Source of the DNA: Saturnia japonica
Lineage: Eukaryota > Arthropoda > Insecta > Lepidoptera > Saturniidae
DNA length: 64,000 bases
Assembly (NCBI GenBank): GCA_033032175.1
Contig: CM065310.1
Location: 5,208,001-5,272,000 of the forward strand
Direction: 5' to 3'
Shown here: one piece after another, positions 9,953 to 21,930 of the stretch
How the letters are laid out: each line of letters begins with the position of its first letter
How positions within the stretch are numbered: the first letter of the stretch is position 1
The notes under the pieces: generated by a model
Databases searched by the model: none
What the model was told of the DNA's origin: nothing
The model's input: the letters and a program-made list of their open reading frames with translations, nothing else
Position numbers and translations under genes: made by a program

Positions 9953-10110
9953 AATGATCCATCAAAAGTTTTATAACATAGCCAAGATGCAAGCTATGAG
10001 CTATAAAAACTCCAGTCTCCAGAGATTGTCAGCTGATAAAACTTCAACACCAAACCTAGACTATCGACGAATCACAAGCGTTTGCGGGCGAAACTTATGT
10101 AAATTTGAAT
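9953..10110 (+). repeat. Dispersed repeat I, copy 2
   Basis: Partner of 6,925-7,075, diverged but colinear. The open frame here is short and shows no family likeness. Confidence 0.6.
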
Positions 10111-10387
10111 GGAAATTGGTGGGTAACATGTTTTTTGTGTTATATATAATAGATATGCACGTCACAAGGTATTAAGTAATACAATGATGTCACACGAAAA
10201 AAAAGAAAGTTTAATCCCTGTGATGACATATCTAAATAGGAAACGAATAATAACATGCGACGGGTCTCTGTCTACCTATGTTTTAACTACTTAGGAAAAT
10301 GTAAAGATAATGTTGGCCGCCTCTGAAAACCATAAAATCAAATTACACATTACTTTTAAACAAATTAGTTGTTAATGGCAGTTGAAT

Positions 10388-10640
10388 TTTTTAATCGACT
10401 TCAAAAAAGGAGGAGTTTATTCAATTCGATTTTTTTATGGATGTTCTGCCATAACTTCTTTGCTTATGAACCGATTTAGATTATTCTTTTTTTGCAATGG
10501 GGATAGGTACCTAAAGGGTGGTCCCATTTAAATTTCATTAGCGTAGGACTTTCGAATTCGATGCTACACCAGGAAACTCCTCAAAATCATTGTAGTTGGC
10601 TTTCTTTTGTGTTAAAATTGTCTTGTTTGTTATGCTCCTA
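10388..10640 (+). repeat. Lepidopteran interspersed repeat F, copy 1
   Basis: Starts 'TTAATCGACTTCAAAAAAGG' and runs through an 'ACCGATTTAGATTATTCTTT' block and a 'GTGGTCCCA' block to 'CTCCTCAAAATCATTGTAG'. An inverted copy lies at 42,855-43,092. Sequences of this kind are very common in moth and butterfly genomes (from memory). Confidence 0.7.
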
Positions 10641-13600
10641 ATTAAACCCCATTTTTAAGCTACTCGACTATTAATTATATCGATGCAACAAGCCTAGAAT
10701 TAGTTGTGTAGGTTATTTTTTTTTATTCGGATTTTATTTCGTGACCTTAAATCAATTACTTCAGTCATATTTAGATTACTTGTTCTACTTCTAAAATCAT
10801 TATTGAAAAAGGATTATAAAAAGAAAACAAATTTCACGTGCTTCTCAGCTTAATACAAGAATCGCATAACAAATTCAAAACTAAAATATACGTTTAAAGT
10901 AACATTAATTTAACAAAGCCGCTTTAAATGGAGTAAATAGACACATTTCGAAAGACATTAATATCACTGAAATATTATACGGGAAAAGAGTGCGATAAAA
11001 CGAATATTTCTTTGCTATCGAATGGGGGTGCATGCACGTTGTAAATGATGACATATCGGGAATGCAAACATTCGTGTTTGCCTACCCATATGCTGAGTTT
11101 CATGTACAGAAACAACAATAAAGCTGGGTACAGCGGTTAGAACAACGTGGTTCACATTGTCTGATTTATTGGTAAATTGTGCTATAGGTTCTAGCTACCC
11201 TGGCTATCAAAAATGAAGTTTATTTATTATGCTTATATTATTTTGTGGCGAGGAGTTAAAATCATCTTATTGCAAATGAATCTAAACGACTGTTATAAAG
11301 AGGTAAAGCTTTTATATTTGTGTGAGGAAATCTCTGGAAGTGCTACTGATAAGATTGTAAAATTTCATTCACCAATAGAAATCTATATTATCCTTCAATG
11401 ATATATGCTATTTTTTATTCATTAAATTTTATATTGTAATGAAAGCTAATGAAGTCGCGAACGATTGCTGTAACTATGGTGAGGTGACAATGGAACCCTA
11501 AAAAAAGGTAATTTATATTATTTCAATTGGTTGTCAACTTTTTCAGTTTGACTGGAGAGCCGGTGTTGTCATGGCACAATGAAAATTAAAATGCGTCAAA
11601 TGAATTTGGTACATATTGGGTGATGCCAGAATGTTATGCTATAGGTAGCAAAAATATGAAAAGCGTTTCGGACACAAGCATTCCGGTACTGGGCACACCG
11701 CAATCGCCATTAACTCGTATGTTTGTTTAGCAAGATGTGTAACGTATACACGAGCCAACTAGAGTAAACAGAAAGCCTGGAGCAACACTTTTTGAATTCC
11801 TGAATTCCTACAAATTTCTGTGTTAATCTTAAGATATATCTGCTTCTTTTCCATATTCTTCTTACTTTCACTACGATACAAACATTTTCTTTTTAATCCG
11901 CATAAGACAATCTCGGTCGATCTGGGTTTCTACTTCCACACATATTCGCAGTATACATATATGTTGTTAAACGTTTCTTTATCATTCACAAGTTCTAAAC
12001 TTTTCATTGAAAAGTCGTCGTCAGTGAACTGTTTTTGTTGTTTTTGTATTATTTTATTTTTAATTTATTTCTTCGTTTATTACTTTCTTTTAATTTTTTT
12101 GTCTTCTATTTGTTTTTTTTTTTTACAAATAATTCTTAATAATTAGATAAGGGTCCTATGAAGTATAAAAGCCTCTAAATTTGAAAAAAAAGTTCTAAAA
12201 TAATAAAATTTCCTTTGAGCATTATGTTTGTAACACACTATTTCGGAGCAATCATTCTACGTTTCTCTTCAAGTGAATTCCTAATGCAATCTTTTAATGT
12301 AGGTTCACACATGGAGACAGATTGCCTTTTAACTACTATTTCATCTATTACTTATTTTGTCTGATATATTCAGGCTTCAATTATACTGCTTTATCTCAGA
12401 ACGTGCAATGTATAAATTAATCGGTTTAAAGGCAGCACATCCAAATGTTAACGACGTAAACATCTTGTCTGCATTAAGACTGTTTTTAACAGCCGTTAAA
12501 ACTTCACGATTTCGATATTGAGCATTTAAATCAAGTTCAGAAAATGAAGAAACATCGAATCCTGCACGAGACTAATTAACTAACTTAGAGAGTAGTTCGA
12601 AGCTGTCAAACTTATTATAAAGGCTTCGTGGCGGGAGACGAACAAGATTAATAAGGGTATCCTCGGCTAATGAAGTTGAAAATGATAAAAATGAGCGCTC
12701 GACGGGTAAATTGAAATGATTAATGGTATTTACTGAATATCTGTACGAAATAATGAAAACTGAAACAACGCTATTATAATAACAATGATTTTGAGCTACG
12801 GAAATTTCCGATTTGTTAATATATATTTCATTATCATAATAATTGGCTTTACATATTATATAAAACTGTCCTGCAGATGTGCTTAAATCGCCTTGTCTAT
12901 GGTTATTACTTTTATTATGTGATAAAATAATTTTACAAAATTACACGGATTCTTAACAGTTCTGTTTGATTTTCAACTGTGATATTTTAATGCTTTTAAA
13001 ATTAAATAAATCTCATTATTCACTTTTTGGTGTAGTTTTAACCTCATACCTATACAAACCCTGTGATCGTGATAACTATTTAAGAATATAAAATTTGTAA
13101 AAAAAAAAGATCAACTTAAAACAAAAAATGCGATTGATTTCTCTCGAAAGCACATGCACGTTAAAGGAAGTCACTGTTTTAAAGGAATTTTTGTGATACT
13201 AAGAAAAAAAAGTTTAAATATATTCACTCAAATTGAGACTAAACTAAAAAAAATATTATCTATCACTAGACTTGGGCAGCCTAGCGAAAAATTAGACCAC
13301 ACACAAGACATGTGAGATAATAATATGAGACATTGTCTAGCCGCAAAGTAAAGGGGTATTTTACAACCGCTGTGATGTTCTTCATAGCAGTGATAGTTTC
13401 CGCATCAATTTGACGCTTTGGCGAGCAGGCGGCTGAAGGGCGAAATAAAAGTTATTCGAGCGTCAAAGGCAATAATGATCGATTGGAATAGCCCGGCGGC
13501 TTTCGTGAAACCACCTATGAGAACTCTTTCTAATCCATCAAAAGATATAACAGCTTCGGAAACTAATAAAGATTTTTTTTCTCCTATAGTTAGGTATTAG

Positions 13601-14306
13601 GATCAGTCAAGACTTTTGTTCGTTGTTTGTAATAAACTTTTCTTTCATTATTAATCACTCAGTAAACATCAGAGATTAATACTATTATCATTACCATATT
13701 AGTCAAAATCAATCACAAATCACAGAAACAGAAGAATAATTATAAGGCAACCTTTCATGAAATAATTTTATATATACAAATTTTCGGTGCGCCTGTTAGT
13801 GATAGAAACTTCTGAATGACTTGACCGATTGAACTAATATTCGATTTATCGAGACGATGGTTTATAACTATGTTAAGATCCGATAGGTGGAACTGTGGTC
13901 GAGCCATTCACTACAGGAAAGGGCAGAACAACGTTTACCGGGCCAGCTAGTTTTTTACATTAATGGGCGCGTCTCCATATTTTTGTTAATTAAAGAAGTA
14001 TACAGTTATGTTTTGGGAGGGCTTTTTAAGGTTTTTAAAAATTAATACAAAACTGATTCATAAGAAGATTTTCTAAAAAATGAATAACAATTATTGTACA
14101 AAGCTTTTTTACAAATTCTTAATTAAAAAAACATCAGGTAGCTGTTTACATGTCGCAATCTGTCTAGACAAAACACCAGGTGGTTATCGCCAATTCGTAG
14201 ACATAATTCATCATTAAATATCATAGGATCAGCAGCATCTTTAACTTATGTACTAATTAACAAGACGTAATACGAGAGGGTACAGACAGTATAACTATAT
14301 TGATGA
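10641..14306. other. Long AT-rich stretch without recognised genes
   Basis: Holds a T-rich low-complexity segment (11,820-12,150). Around 13,418-13,600 is a higher-GC open frame of 60 codons with no ATG and no recognisable family. At about 13,790-13,955 a repeat tail ends in 'CCGGGCCAGCTAGT', a hallmark ending of lepidopteran interspersed repeats. No exon with both splice signals was found. Confidence 0.5.
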
Positions 14307-14649
14307 TATATATATAATATAATATGATTTAAATTATTATGACATTCCTAAAGATTTATTATGAAGAAAACACAACAGGACATAAGGAAAAATAAGTTAT
14401 CATAACTTGATTTTTTTCAGCGGAAACTTTTAACTATAGTATACGCTACATTAATCTCGGAACTTTACTAAACAAAAGTTTCGTATATGTAAATCAAAAC
14501 AATTGAAGTTCGCTATAATTTTTTTTTTTTAATATTGAATTATTTTCTAGCAATTTAGACAATCGAGTTCGGAATACAGTTCATATAATACTATGAATAT
14601 TTTGAAATCGTATTCAAATTAGTATTTAGAAAAAAAAAAACCTTTATAA

Positions 14650-14840
14650 AGGTATTCTTCTTCATACAATTATCTCCCGTTAAGTTTGGCACAACATGCT
14701 TTCCTCTTCAACTCTACTCTATAAGCTGTCATCTCTGTATTCACTCCGTATATGCCTCACACAATGCATCTAGTTCTCTTCTAGTTATATGACTTTCATC
14801 CCGCCCCATGACATGCCCACACTACGCTTAATGTAATATT
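14650..14840 (-). pseudogene. RTE-type LINE tail, antisense relic
   Basis: On the minus strand it reads VNTEMTAYRVELKRKACCAKL, a diverged version of the CCADPS-containing end of RTE elements (compare 8,490-8,735). The copy is heavily mutated, and its duplicate lies in tandem unit 2. Confidence 0.6.
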
Positions 14841-16160
14841 TTTAAATCAATCCTTATAAGTAATTCTAATGGAATGCTAGAAAAGCATGTTATTGATTGA
14901 CAAATTTATAGAAACAACGTTAAGACACTACTACTACTCCAAGTTTTCTCCACTCCACTGCAATATTTATATTCATTATAAGTCGTTTGGGATTATAATA
15001 AACGCTGAACTTATACTCGGTTTTCATACTTCTATTTATTTTTATTTTTTTATAATTGGTAAACAGTTCAATCTATAATAATTAAAACAAAAGAGTAATT
15101 AGTCGAAATATGTACATTGAAGATATTAAAAAAAATATATGGGAGGGTTACAATCATGGACATAAAACATTCCGACAGTTTTTGAAATTTTTGTCTGTTT
15201 GCCTGTCTATCGGTGTGTTTGAACGCTAATTACGCAAAAACTACTTGACGAAATTGACTGAAATTTGGTATGATTGTAGTCTATAGTCTGAAAGTACATT
15301 ATTGCGTTTAGGTTATGTAAATATAGAAAAGAATGTATGTATGAATAATTTTATAATATACATATTTCAAATATTTAGTGAAACAAAGGGAAAAGATACC
15401 AAATTAATCCAAATTATTTTATCTTTAAATAATTAAAAATTAAAAAAATGTAACTTATGTATTTTATTTTTCAGGAGTATTCATTGATGGCGCTGTGTGG
15501 CTTGGTTTAAATTATCATGAAATTGATTTAATATTAATTGTCAGACTTAAGTATATTTTCTTAAATTATATTAATAATTTATGGCTGGGCTTTTATTATT
15601 ATTTTTAATTTTATAATAATTAAAAATATCTTTTCGATCTAAATTTTCTACGGTAGATGTCGTAGTTTGGTGGATGCAATATCAAGATTTTTATTAAATT
15701 ACACTGAACAGAGATACTATAAAGCATAATTAATTACTGGATATTAACGGCTTATAAAAATAAAGTTATTAAATAAAATTAGATTTCGTAAAAGTTAAAT
15801 TTTAAAATGATTTTAGTTGAGTATTATGAAAGCTTATACTGTATGTGTCAAATACCGTAAGATGAGATTGAGGTGAGGGGAGGTTTACGAAATATGCAAC
15901 ACAGGCGAGGTTGCGGGAACAACTAGTGTAATAATATAGCAATAGTCATAGGAATCATCAAACACTTTATAGGATATATGCCATCTGGCCTGTATTTTAA
16001 TATTAGAAAAAAAAAACTAAAAAAAAAGTTATTAGAATTGTGTAATAAAAATATAAGTACTTTTTTACACGAATACAATATACTAAGGACGAAAGGAGAG
16101 GAATTCTCGGATATGGTTCTTGCTAATGAAGATTATAATTGTTTGATAACGTTTTTTTTT

Positions 16161-16395
16161 CTCTGACCTTACTGTTAGCCTGAGGGGTGCTATCCAAAAA
16201 CAGAGCCGCTGATGGGTTTTACAGTTTTACCGGGCTTGGAGGCGAGCGGTTAAGGCACTCAGCCGCGAAAGCGTGGCCAACAAGCGCGCAAGGGTGCCAA
16301 AGTGGCCGGACCTCGGCTTGGGCTGTTGCCGCGATTGCAAAGAAGTCGTGATCTGACTAATTCCCTATCCGTTAAATTCGAGCTAAACTAACATA
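16161..16395 (+). repeat. Interspersed repeat D, copy 1
   Basis: GC-rich block starting 'TGTTAGCCTGAGGGG', with 'GCGAGCGGTTAAGGC', 'AAGCGTGGCCAACAAGCGCG' and 'CTGACTAATTCC'. Other copies are at 20,329-20,555, 60,589-60,796 and 24,827-24,922 (minus, partial). 'GCGAGCGGTTAAGGC' resembles the D-arm (box A) of serine/leucine tRNAs, so it may be an old SINE. No clear box B is seen. Confidence 0.7.
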
Positions 16396-16848
16396 TAATA
16401 TATCGCCTCATATGGATGCGAACGGCGAAGGATCAGTCGTTGTAGTAATCACTGGAGAAGACCTATGTACAGTGATAGATATCTATTTGCTGAAATGATG
16501 ATGATGCCTACTCCTAGCATTGATACGTTTTTTTTTATTTGAATTTTTGAAATATAGTATATTCAAAATAAAGAAATTACATAACAGATAAATACAAAAG
16601 TGATCGTGTTGATAAACTCAACAAGGATAACAACTGAGACAAGGTTACACCAACGAATAACATTATATTAAGCGACACAGCAACACTTCGTTTATAAACT
16701 TCAGCATGAAAAGAGACAGTGTAATGGATAACATCTGAGTGATTTAGTAGCTACGCTAGTGTCGGGGCAGGGATCAACTGGTGCAGATGGTGTGACCAGC
16801 AACAGTAATAAAATTACGAAAATTATATGCTACACATTTATATTTAAC

Positions 16849-16882
16849 TACAAGGTGTCCAGAAAGGGTATCGGGTATTTGT
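16849..16882 (+). repeat. Left TA target plus terminal inverted repeat
   Basis: TA followed by 32 bases that are exactly complementary to 18122-18153. Confidence 0.95.
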
Positions 16883-18153
16883 TTTCGCGCCATATTCGAA
16901 ACGGGGCGTCTAAAGGGTGCGGGGAGGGGTTCATGGCGTCCGCCATTTTGTAGAGTTTTAGTCACGATGGAACAGTACTCGGGGACGCATCGCGCATTTT
17001 GCGTACGAGCGTATTATCGTAATGGTGATTCAATAGTGACTGCTCAACGTCTCTATCGTGCGGAATATCGTACACGCCACGCGCCAAGTGACGATAGCAT
17101 TAGGAAATGGATCAGGATGTTCGAGAATACAGGTGCGACAGTTAAAATTCAAAACTCTGGTCGTCCTCGTTCAGTTCGCGATGAAGAAACAATTGAAGAA
17201 GTTGAGGCGTCGGTTCGTCAAAATCCGTCTTTATCCATCCGAAAGCGAAGCCAAGCGTTGAACATCAAAAAATCGTCTTTACATTCGATTTTAAAGAAAG
17301 ACTTACATCTAAAAGCCTATAAAATTCAATTGGTTCAAGGATTGAAGGATACGGACTATGCTAATCGACTGAATTTTGCGAACGAAATGCTGCAGCGATT
17401 TAAAAACTTTAACAACATACTGTTCAGTGACGAAGCAACTTTTCACCTGAATGGTCATGTTAATAAGCAGAATTGTCGGTACTGGGCAGTGGAGAATCCG
17501 AGACGAAAGCATGAACGACCCCTGCATAGCCCAAAGGTCGTTGTTTGGGCCGCTATGTCTGCTAAAGGCATAATTGGTCCTTATTTTCATGGAGATCAAC
17601 GAGGCCGAGCAATTAATGTGAATAGTGACCGTTATTGCGATATGTTGCGAAATTTTTTGGTCCCAGAGTTGCAGGAGTTTGCAGGTTTCAACTCAAGAAC
17701 GTGGTTCCAGCAAGATGGGACCACTTGCCATACCTCAAATGACTCAATGGAAGTTGTTAACGAATTATTCCCTAATAAAGTCATTTCGCGAAGGGGTAAC
17801 AACAAATGGCCTCCCAGAAGCCCTGACCTTAGCCCGCTTGACTATTTTGCATGGGGATACCTTAAAAGTAAGGTTTATCAAAACAATCCGACGAATCTAA
17901 CCCAGTTAAAGCAAAACATCAGGTCAGAAATGGCAGCAATATCGATAGCTATGTGTCAACGTGTTATCGCCAATCTTCGTTTCCGTTTAGAAGAGTGCCA
18001 GCAACGTAACGGTCATCATTTGGATAACATCATCTTTTCCAAATAATTCTCCAATTCATATGCTAATAATAAACAATAAACTTTTTTATTGCATACAAAT
18101 AATTTTTGTTTCATTGAACTTACAAATACCCGATACCCTTTCTGGACACCTTG
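16851..18153 (+). mobile_element. Complete DD41D (rosa-like) mariner transposon
   Basis: A 1,303-bp element whose ends are perfect 32-bp inverted repeats (16851-16882 CAAGGTGTCCAGAAAGGG..., complementary to 18122-18153). It is flanked by TA on both sides (16849-16850, 18154-18155). The paralogous site in tandem unit 2 (near 21,012-21,025, AACTATAATATTG) is the empty site with a single TA. Identical ends, an intact transposase and the empty paralogue show that it inserted after the duplication and is young. Nothing visible rules out activity. Confidence 0.97.
16967..18046 (+). CDS. Mariner-type DD41D transposase, intact (359 aa)
   Basis: Catalyses cut-and-paste transposition of its element, binding the inverted repeats and inserting at TA. 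The ATG lies 116 bp inside the left inverted repeat and no in-frame alternative is needed. Residues 1-60 and about 75-125 are the two helix-turn-helix DNA-binding regions, joined by the GRPRS linker (65-69). The catalytic triad is Asp155 (LFSDEATF), Asp250 (WFQQDGTTCHT) and Asp292 (SPDLSPLDYFAWG). Asp250 and Asp292 are separated by 41 residues, the DD41D spacing reported for rosa-type elements in flies and moths; ordinary mariners are DD34D. The length is normal for the family and there are no frameshifts. An AATAAA-containing trailer follows the stop. Homologous dead copies lie at 1-535 and 2,921-3,185. Confidence 0.95.
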   Translation: MEQYSGTHRAFCVRAYYRNGDSIVTAQRLYRAEYRTRHAPSDDSIRKWIRMFENTGATVKIQNSGRPRSVRDEETIEEVEASVRQNPSLSIRKRSQALNIKKSSLHSILKKDLHLKAYKIQLVQGLKDTDYANRLNFANEMLQRFKNFNNILFSDEATFHLNGHVNKQNCRYWAVENPRRKHERPLHSPKVVVWAAMSAKGIIGPYFHGDQRGRAINVNSDRYCDMLRNFLVPELQEFAGFNSRTWFQQDGTTCHTSNDSMEVVNELFPNKVISRRGNNKWPPRSPDLSPLDYFAWGYLKSKVYQNNPTNLTQLKQNIRSEMAAISIAMCQRVIANLRFRLEECQQRNGHHLDNIIFSK

Positions 18154-18155
18154 TA
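18122..18155 (-). repeat. Right terminal inverted repeat plus TA target
   Basis: Perfect inverse of the left end, followed by TA, then TAATATTG as in the empty site of unit 2. Confidence 0.95.
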
Positions 18156-18764
18156 TAATATTGTTCTTAGTGTTTTTTGTATTAAATGTTAAAAGGGAAA
18201 CGAGTGCTATTTTTAACCACTGATATTTATTTTTCCTATAACTTTAATGAATTATGTTTGTATGTAATTCAGAATAAGTCAATAACAAGGTAAATTAAAA
18301 ATTTAAAATCTAAGGGAATTACATTTCACTCCTAGATTCCCTTCTCTCCTTTAGTTAGTCGAACCACACGCGTTAGGCTTCGGAGTCAAAATTTTACGGT
18401 AACGTCCATCTCGGCACGAACTGATATATATAATATAATATGATTTAAATTATTATGACATTCCTAAAGATTTATTATGAAGAAAACACAACAGGACATA
18501 AGGAAAAATAAGTTATCATAACTTGATTTTTTTCAGCGGAAACTTTTAACTATAGTATACGCTACATTAATCTCGGAACTTTACTAAACAAAAGTTTCGT
18601 ATATGTAAATCAAAACAATTGAAGTTCGCTATAATTTTTTTTTTTTAATATTGAATTATTTTCTAGCAATTTAGACAATCGAGTTCGGAATACAGTTCAT
18701 ATAATACTATGAATATTTTGAAATCGTATTCAAATTAGTATTTAGAAAAAAAAAAACCTTTATA

Positions 18765-18955
18765 AAGGTATTCTTCTTCATACAATTATCTCCCGTTAAG
18801 TTTGGCACAACATGCTTTCCTCTTCAACTCTACTCTATAAGCTGTCATCTCTGTATTCACTCCGTATATGCCTCACACAATGCATCTAGTTCTCTTCTAG
18901 TTATATGACTTTCATCCCGCCCCATGACATGCCCACACTACGCTTAATGTAATAT
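18765..18955 (-). pseudogene. RTE-type LINE tail, duplicate of 14,650-14,840
   Basis: Tandem copy of the antisense RTE relic, with no additional coding information. Confidence 0.6.
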
Positions 18956-20328
18956 TTTTAAATCAATCCTTATAAGTAATTCTAATGGAATGCTAGAAAA
19001 GCATGTTATTGATTGACAAATTTATAAAAACAACGTTAAGACACTACTACTACTCCAAGTTTTCTCCACTCCACTGCAATATTTATATTCATTATAAGTC
19101 GTTTGGGATTATAATAAGCGCTGAACTTATACTCGGTTTTCATACTTCTATTTTTTTTTTTTTTTTTTTTTTATAATTTGTAAAACAGTTCAATCTATAA
19201 TAATTAAAACAAAAGAGTAATTAGTCGAAATATGTACATTGAAGATATTTTAAAAAAAAATATGGGAGGGTTACAATCGTGGACATAAAACATTCCGACA
19301 GTTTTTGAAATTTTTGTCTGTCTGCTTGTCTATCGGTGTGTTTGAACGCTAATTACGCAAAAACTACTTGACGAAATTGACTGAAATTTGGTATGATTGT
19401 AGTCTATAGTCTGAAAGTACATTTACCATGCATTTTTACACGTATGGACATTTGTATGGTCTATAAATTGCGTTTAGGTTATGTAAATATAGAAAAGAAT
19501 GCATGTATGAATAATTTTATAATATACATATTTCAAATATTTAGTGAAACAAAGGGAAAAGATACCAAATTAATCCAAATTATTTTATCTTTAAATAATT
19601 AAAAATTTAAAAAATGTAACTTATGTATTTTATTTTTCAGGAGTATTGATGGCGCTGTGTGGCTTGGTTTAAATTATCATGAAATTGATTTGATATTAAT
19701 TGTCAGACTTAAGTATATTTTCTTAAATTATATTAATAATTTATGGCTGGGCTTTTATTATTATTTTTAATTTTATAATAATTAAAAATATCTTTTCGAT
19801 CTAAATTTTCTACGGTAGATGTCGTAGTTTGGTGGATGCAATATCAAGATTTTTATTAAATTACACTGAACAGAGATACTATAAAGCATAATTAATTACT
19901 GGATATTAACGGCTTATAAAAATAAAGTTATTAAATAAAATTAAATTTCGTAAAAGTTAAATTTTAAAATGATTTTACTTGAGTATTATCAAAGCTTATA
20001 CTGTATGTGTCAAATACCGTAAGATGAGATTGAGGTGAGGGGAGGTTTACGAAATATGCAACACAGGCGAGGTTGCGGGAACAACTAGTGTAATAATATA
20101 GCAATAGTCATAGGAATCATCAAACACTTTATAGGATATATGCCATCTGGCCTGTATTTTAATATTAGAAAAAAAAAACTAAAAAAAAAAAAAATTATTA
20201 GAATTGTGTAATAAAAATATAAGTACTTTTTTACACAAATACAATATACTAAGGACGAAAGGAGAGGAATTCTCGGATATGGTTCTTGCTAATGAAGATT
20301 ATAATTGTTTGATAACGTTTTTTTTTCT

Positions 20329-20555
20329 CTGACCTTACTGTTAGCCTGAGGGGTGCTATCCAAAAACAGAGCCGCTGATGGGTTTTACAGTTTTACCGGG
20401 CTTGGAGGCGAGCGCTTAAGGCACTCAGCCGCGAAAGCGTGGCCAACAAGCGCGCAAGGGTGCCAAAGTGGCCGGACCTCGGCTTGGGCTGTTGCCGCGA
20501 TTGCAAAGAAGTCGTGATCTGACTAATTCCCTATCCGTTAAATTCGAGCTAAACT
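20329..20555 (+). repeat. Interspersed repeat D, copy 2
   Basis: Tandem duplicate of 16,161-16,395; nearly identical. Confidence 0.75.
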
Positions 20556-21316
20556 AACATATAATATATCGCCTCATATGGATGCGAACGGCGAAGGATC
20601 CGTCGTTGTAGTAATCACTGGAGAAGACCTATGTACAGTGATGGATATCTATTTGCTGAAATGATGATGATGCCTACTCCTAGCATTGATACGTTTTTTT
20701 TATTTGAATTTTTGAAATATAGTATATTCAAAATAAAGAAATTACATAACAGATAAATACAAAAGTGATCGTGTTGATAAACTCAACAAGGATAACAACT
20801 GAGACAAGGTTACACCAACGAATAACATTATATTAAGCGACACAGCAACACTTCGTTTATAAACTTCAGCATGAAAAGAGACAGTGTAATGGATAACATC
20901 TGAGTGATTTAGTAGCTACGCTAGTGTCGGGGCAGGGATCAACTGGTGCAGATGGTGTGACCAGCAACAGTAATAAAATTACGAAAATTATATGCTACAC
21001 ATTTATATTCAACTATAATATTGTTCTGAGTGTTTTTTGTATTAAATGTTAAAAGGAAAACGAGTGCTATTTTTAACCACTGATATTTATTTTTCCTATA
21101 ACTTTAATGAATTATGTTTGTATGTAATTCAGAATAAGTCAGTAAACAAGGTAAATTAAAAATTTAAAATCTGAGGGAATTACATTTCACTCCTAGATTC
21201 CCTTCTCTCCTTTAGTTAGTCGAACCACACGCGTTAGGCTTCGGAGTCAAAATTTTACGGTAACGTCCATCTCGGCACGAACTGAATAGTTTTCTATGAA
21301 TTATATTTGTCTTACA

Positions 21317-21530
21317 ATGAAACTGTGGAACCATCTTCCCACCAATGTGTTCCTTCCTTCTTACGAAATCAGGTACTTCAAACATAACGTGAAGAGACAT
21401 TTATGTAGGCCTGCATGACAGCGGCGACGTTCGATGGAATTCAACCTCTCGGTGGTTGCCGTTGTGTTTGGATTGTACTGTGCATACCATCAGGAATAGT
21501 ACGGACAGGTGCCGAGCTACGTTAAAAAAA
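21317..21530 (+). pseudogene. Non-LTR retrotransposon 3' end (C-terminus and 3' UTR)
   Basis: An open frame from 21317 to the stop at 21416-21418 reads MKLWNHLPTNVFLPSYEI, then RYFKHNVKRHLCRPA. This is the LWN-LP...FK--VKRHL pattern found at the C-terminal end of insect LINE reverse transcriptases. The UTR holds 'CTCTCGGTGGTTGCCG' and 'GTACTGTGCATACCATCAGG', and the copy ends in an A run. The same 3' tail recurs at 39,580-39,650, 44,860-44,955 and 63,110-63,205. It is a 5'-truncated dead copy. The clade is uncertain. Confidence 0.7.
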
Positions 21531-21534
21531 AATC

Positions 21535-21930
21535 CTATTCTTTGAAACCATGCCAATTAACCCAAACACGACACCTCTGCTGTAAGTTGGTGAGGAGTTA
21601 GGTATCCTGCGGAATCCGGATGGATACAACTGCAGTATCAGGTCAAGGTTATCATGTTCTTGCAATATCATTGATGTAACAGGATATCACATTTCGAATC
21701 AATCAGACCAGAGAAATAAGTTTTACATATCCTTTTTCAACTAGAAAAGCTGATGATCTATAAAAGGCTGAACAGATTTCACTATCGATCAGGAAACCTT
21801 TCAAATAAAAAAAAAAAAAACTAAATCAAAATCGGTTCATCCGTCTGGGAGCTACGATGCTACAGACAGACACACGGATACACATGTTAAACGTATAATT
21901 AAATATGTTTGAATCGGGAGTTAAAAAATA
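21535..21930 (+). repeat. Interspersed repeat fragments
   Basis: Contains 'GTAAGTTGGTGAGGAGTTAGG', repeated in diverged form at 23,585-23,610, and 'GGTTCATCCGTCTGGGAGCTACG' followed by 'CAGACAGACACACGGATACA'. The latter resembles the 3' region of a common lepidopteran repeat. No coding content. Confidence 0.55.

Larger units (their letters stand above)
14307..18424. repeat. Tandem duplication 2, unit 1 (interrupted by a transposon)
   Basis: Colinear with 18,425-21,285 at very high identity, except for the 1.3-kb mariner inserted at 16,849 and about 43 bp missing near 15,300 relative to unit 2. It begins in an (AT)n tract preceded by TGA and ends 'CTCGGCACGAACTGA', giving a short TGA microhomology at the junction. 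Contents: a decayed RTE tail, a 'GTGTTTGAACGCTAATTACG' repeat fragment, AT-rich DNA and repeat D. Confidence 0.93.
18425..21285. repeat. Tandem duplication 2, unit 2 (2.86 kb)
   Basis: Second copy of 14,307-18,424 without the mariner. It keeps about 43 bp near 19,422-19,465 that unit 1 lacks. The poly-T and poly-A tracts (19,151-19,172; 20,170-20,195) differ in length from unit 1. Confidence 0.93.

Noticed and set aside
11820..12146. 108-codon open frame
   Set aside because: T-rich low complexity giving a Phe/Leu/Ile-rich peptide; no family likeness or splice signals.
13418..13600. GC-richer 60-codon frame
   Set aside because: Starts without ATG, no recognisable motif and no supporting signals; kept only as part of an unassigned stretch.
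14460..21285. Intron-like signal TTTTATTTTTCAGGAG at 15,463 and 19,628
   Set aside because: No open frame follows in either unit; a chance acceptor in AT-rich DNA.
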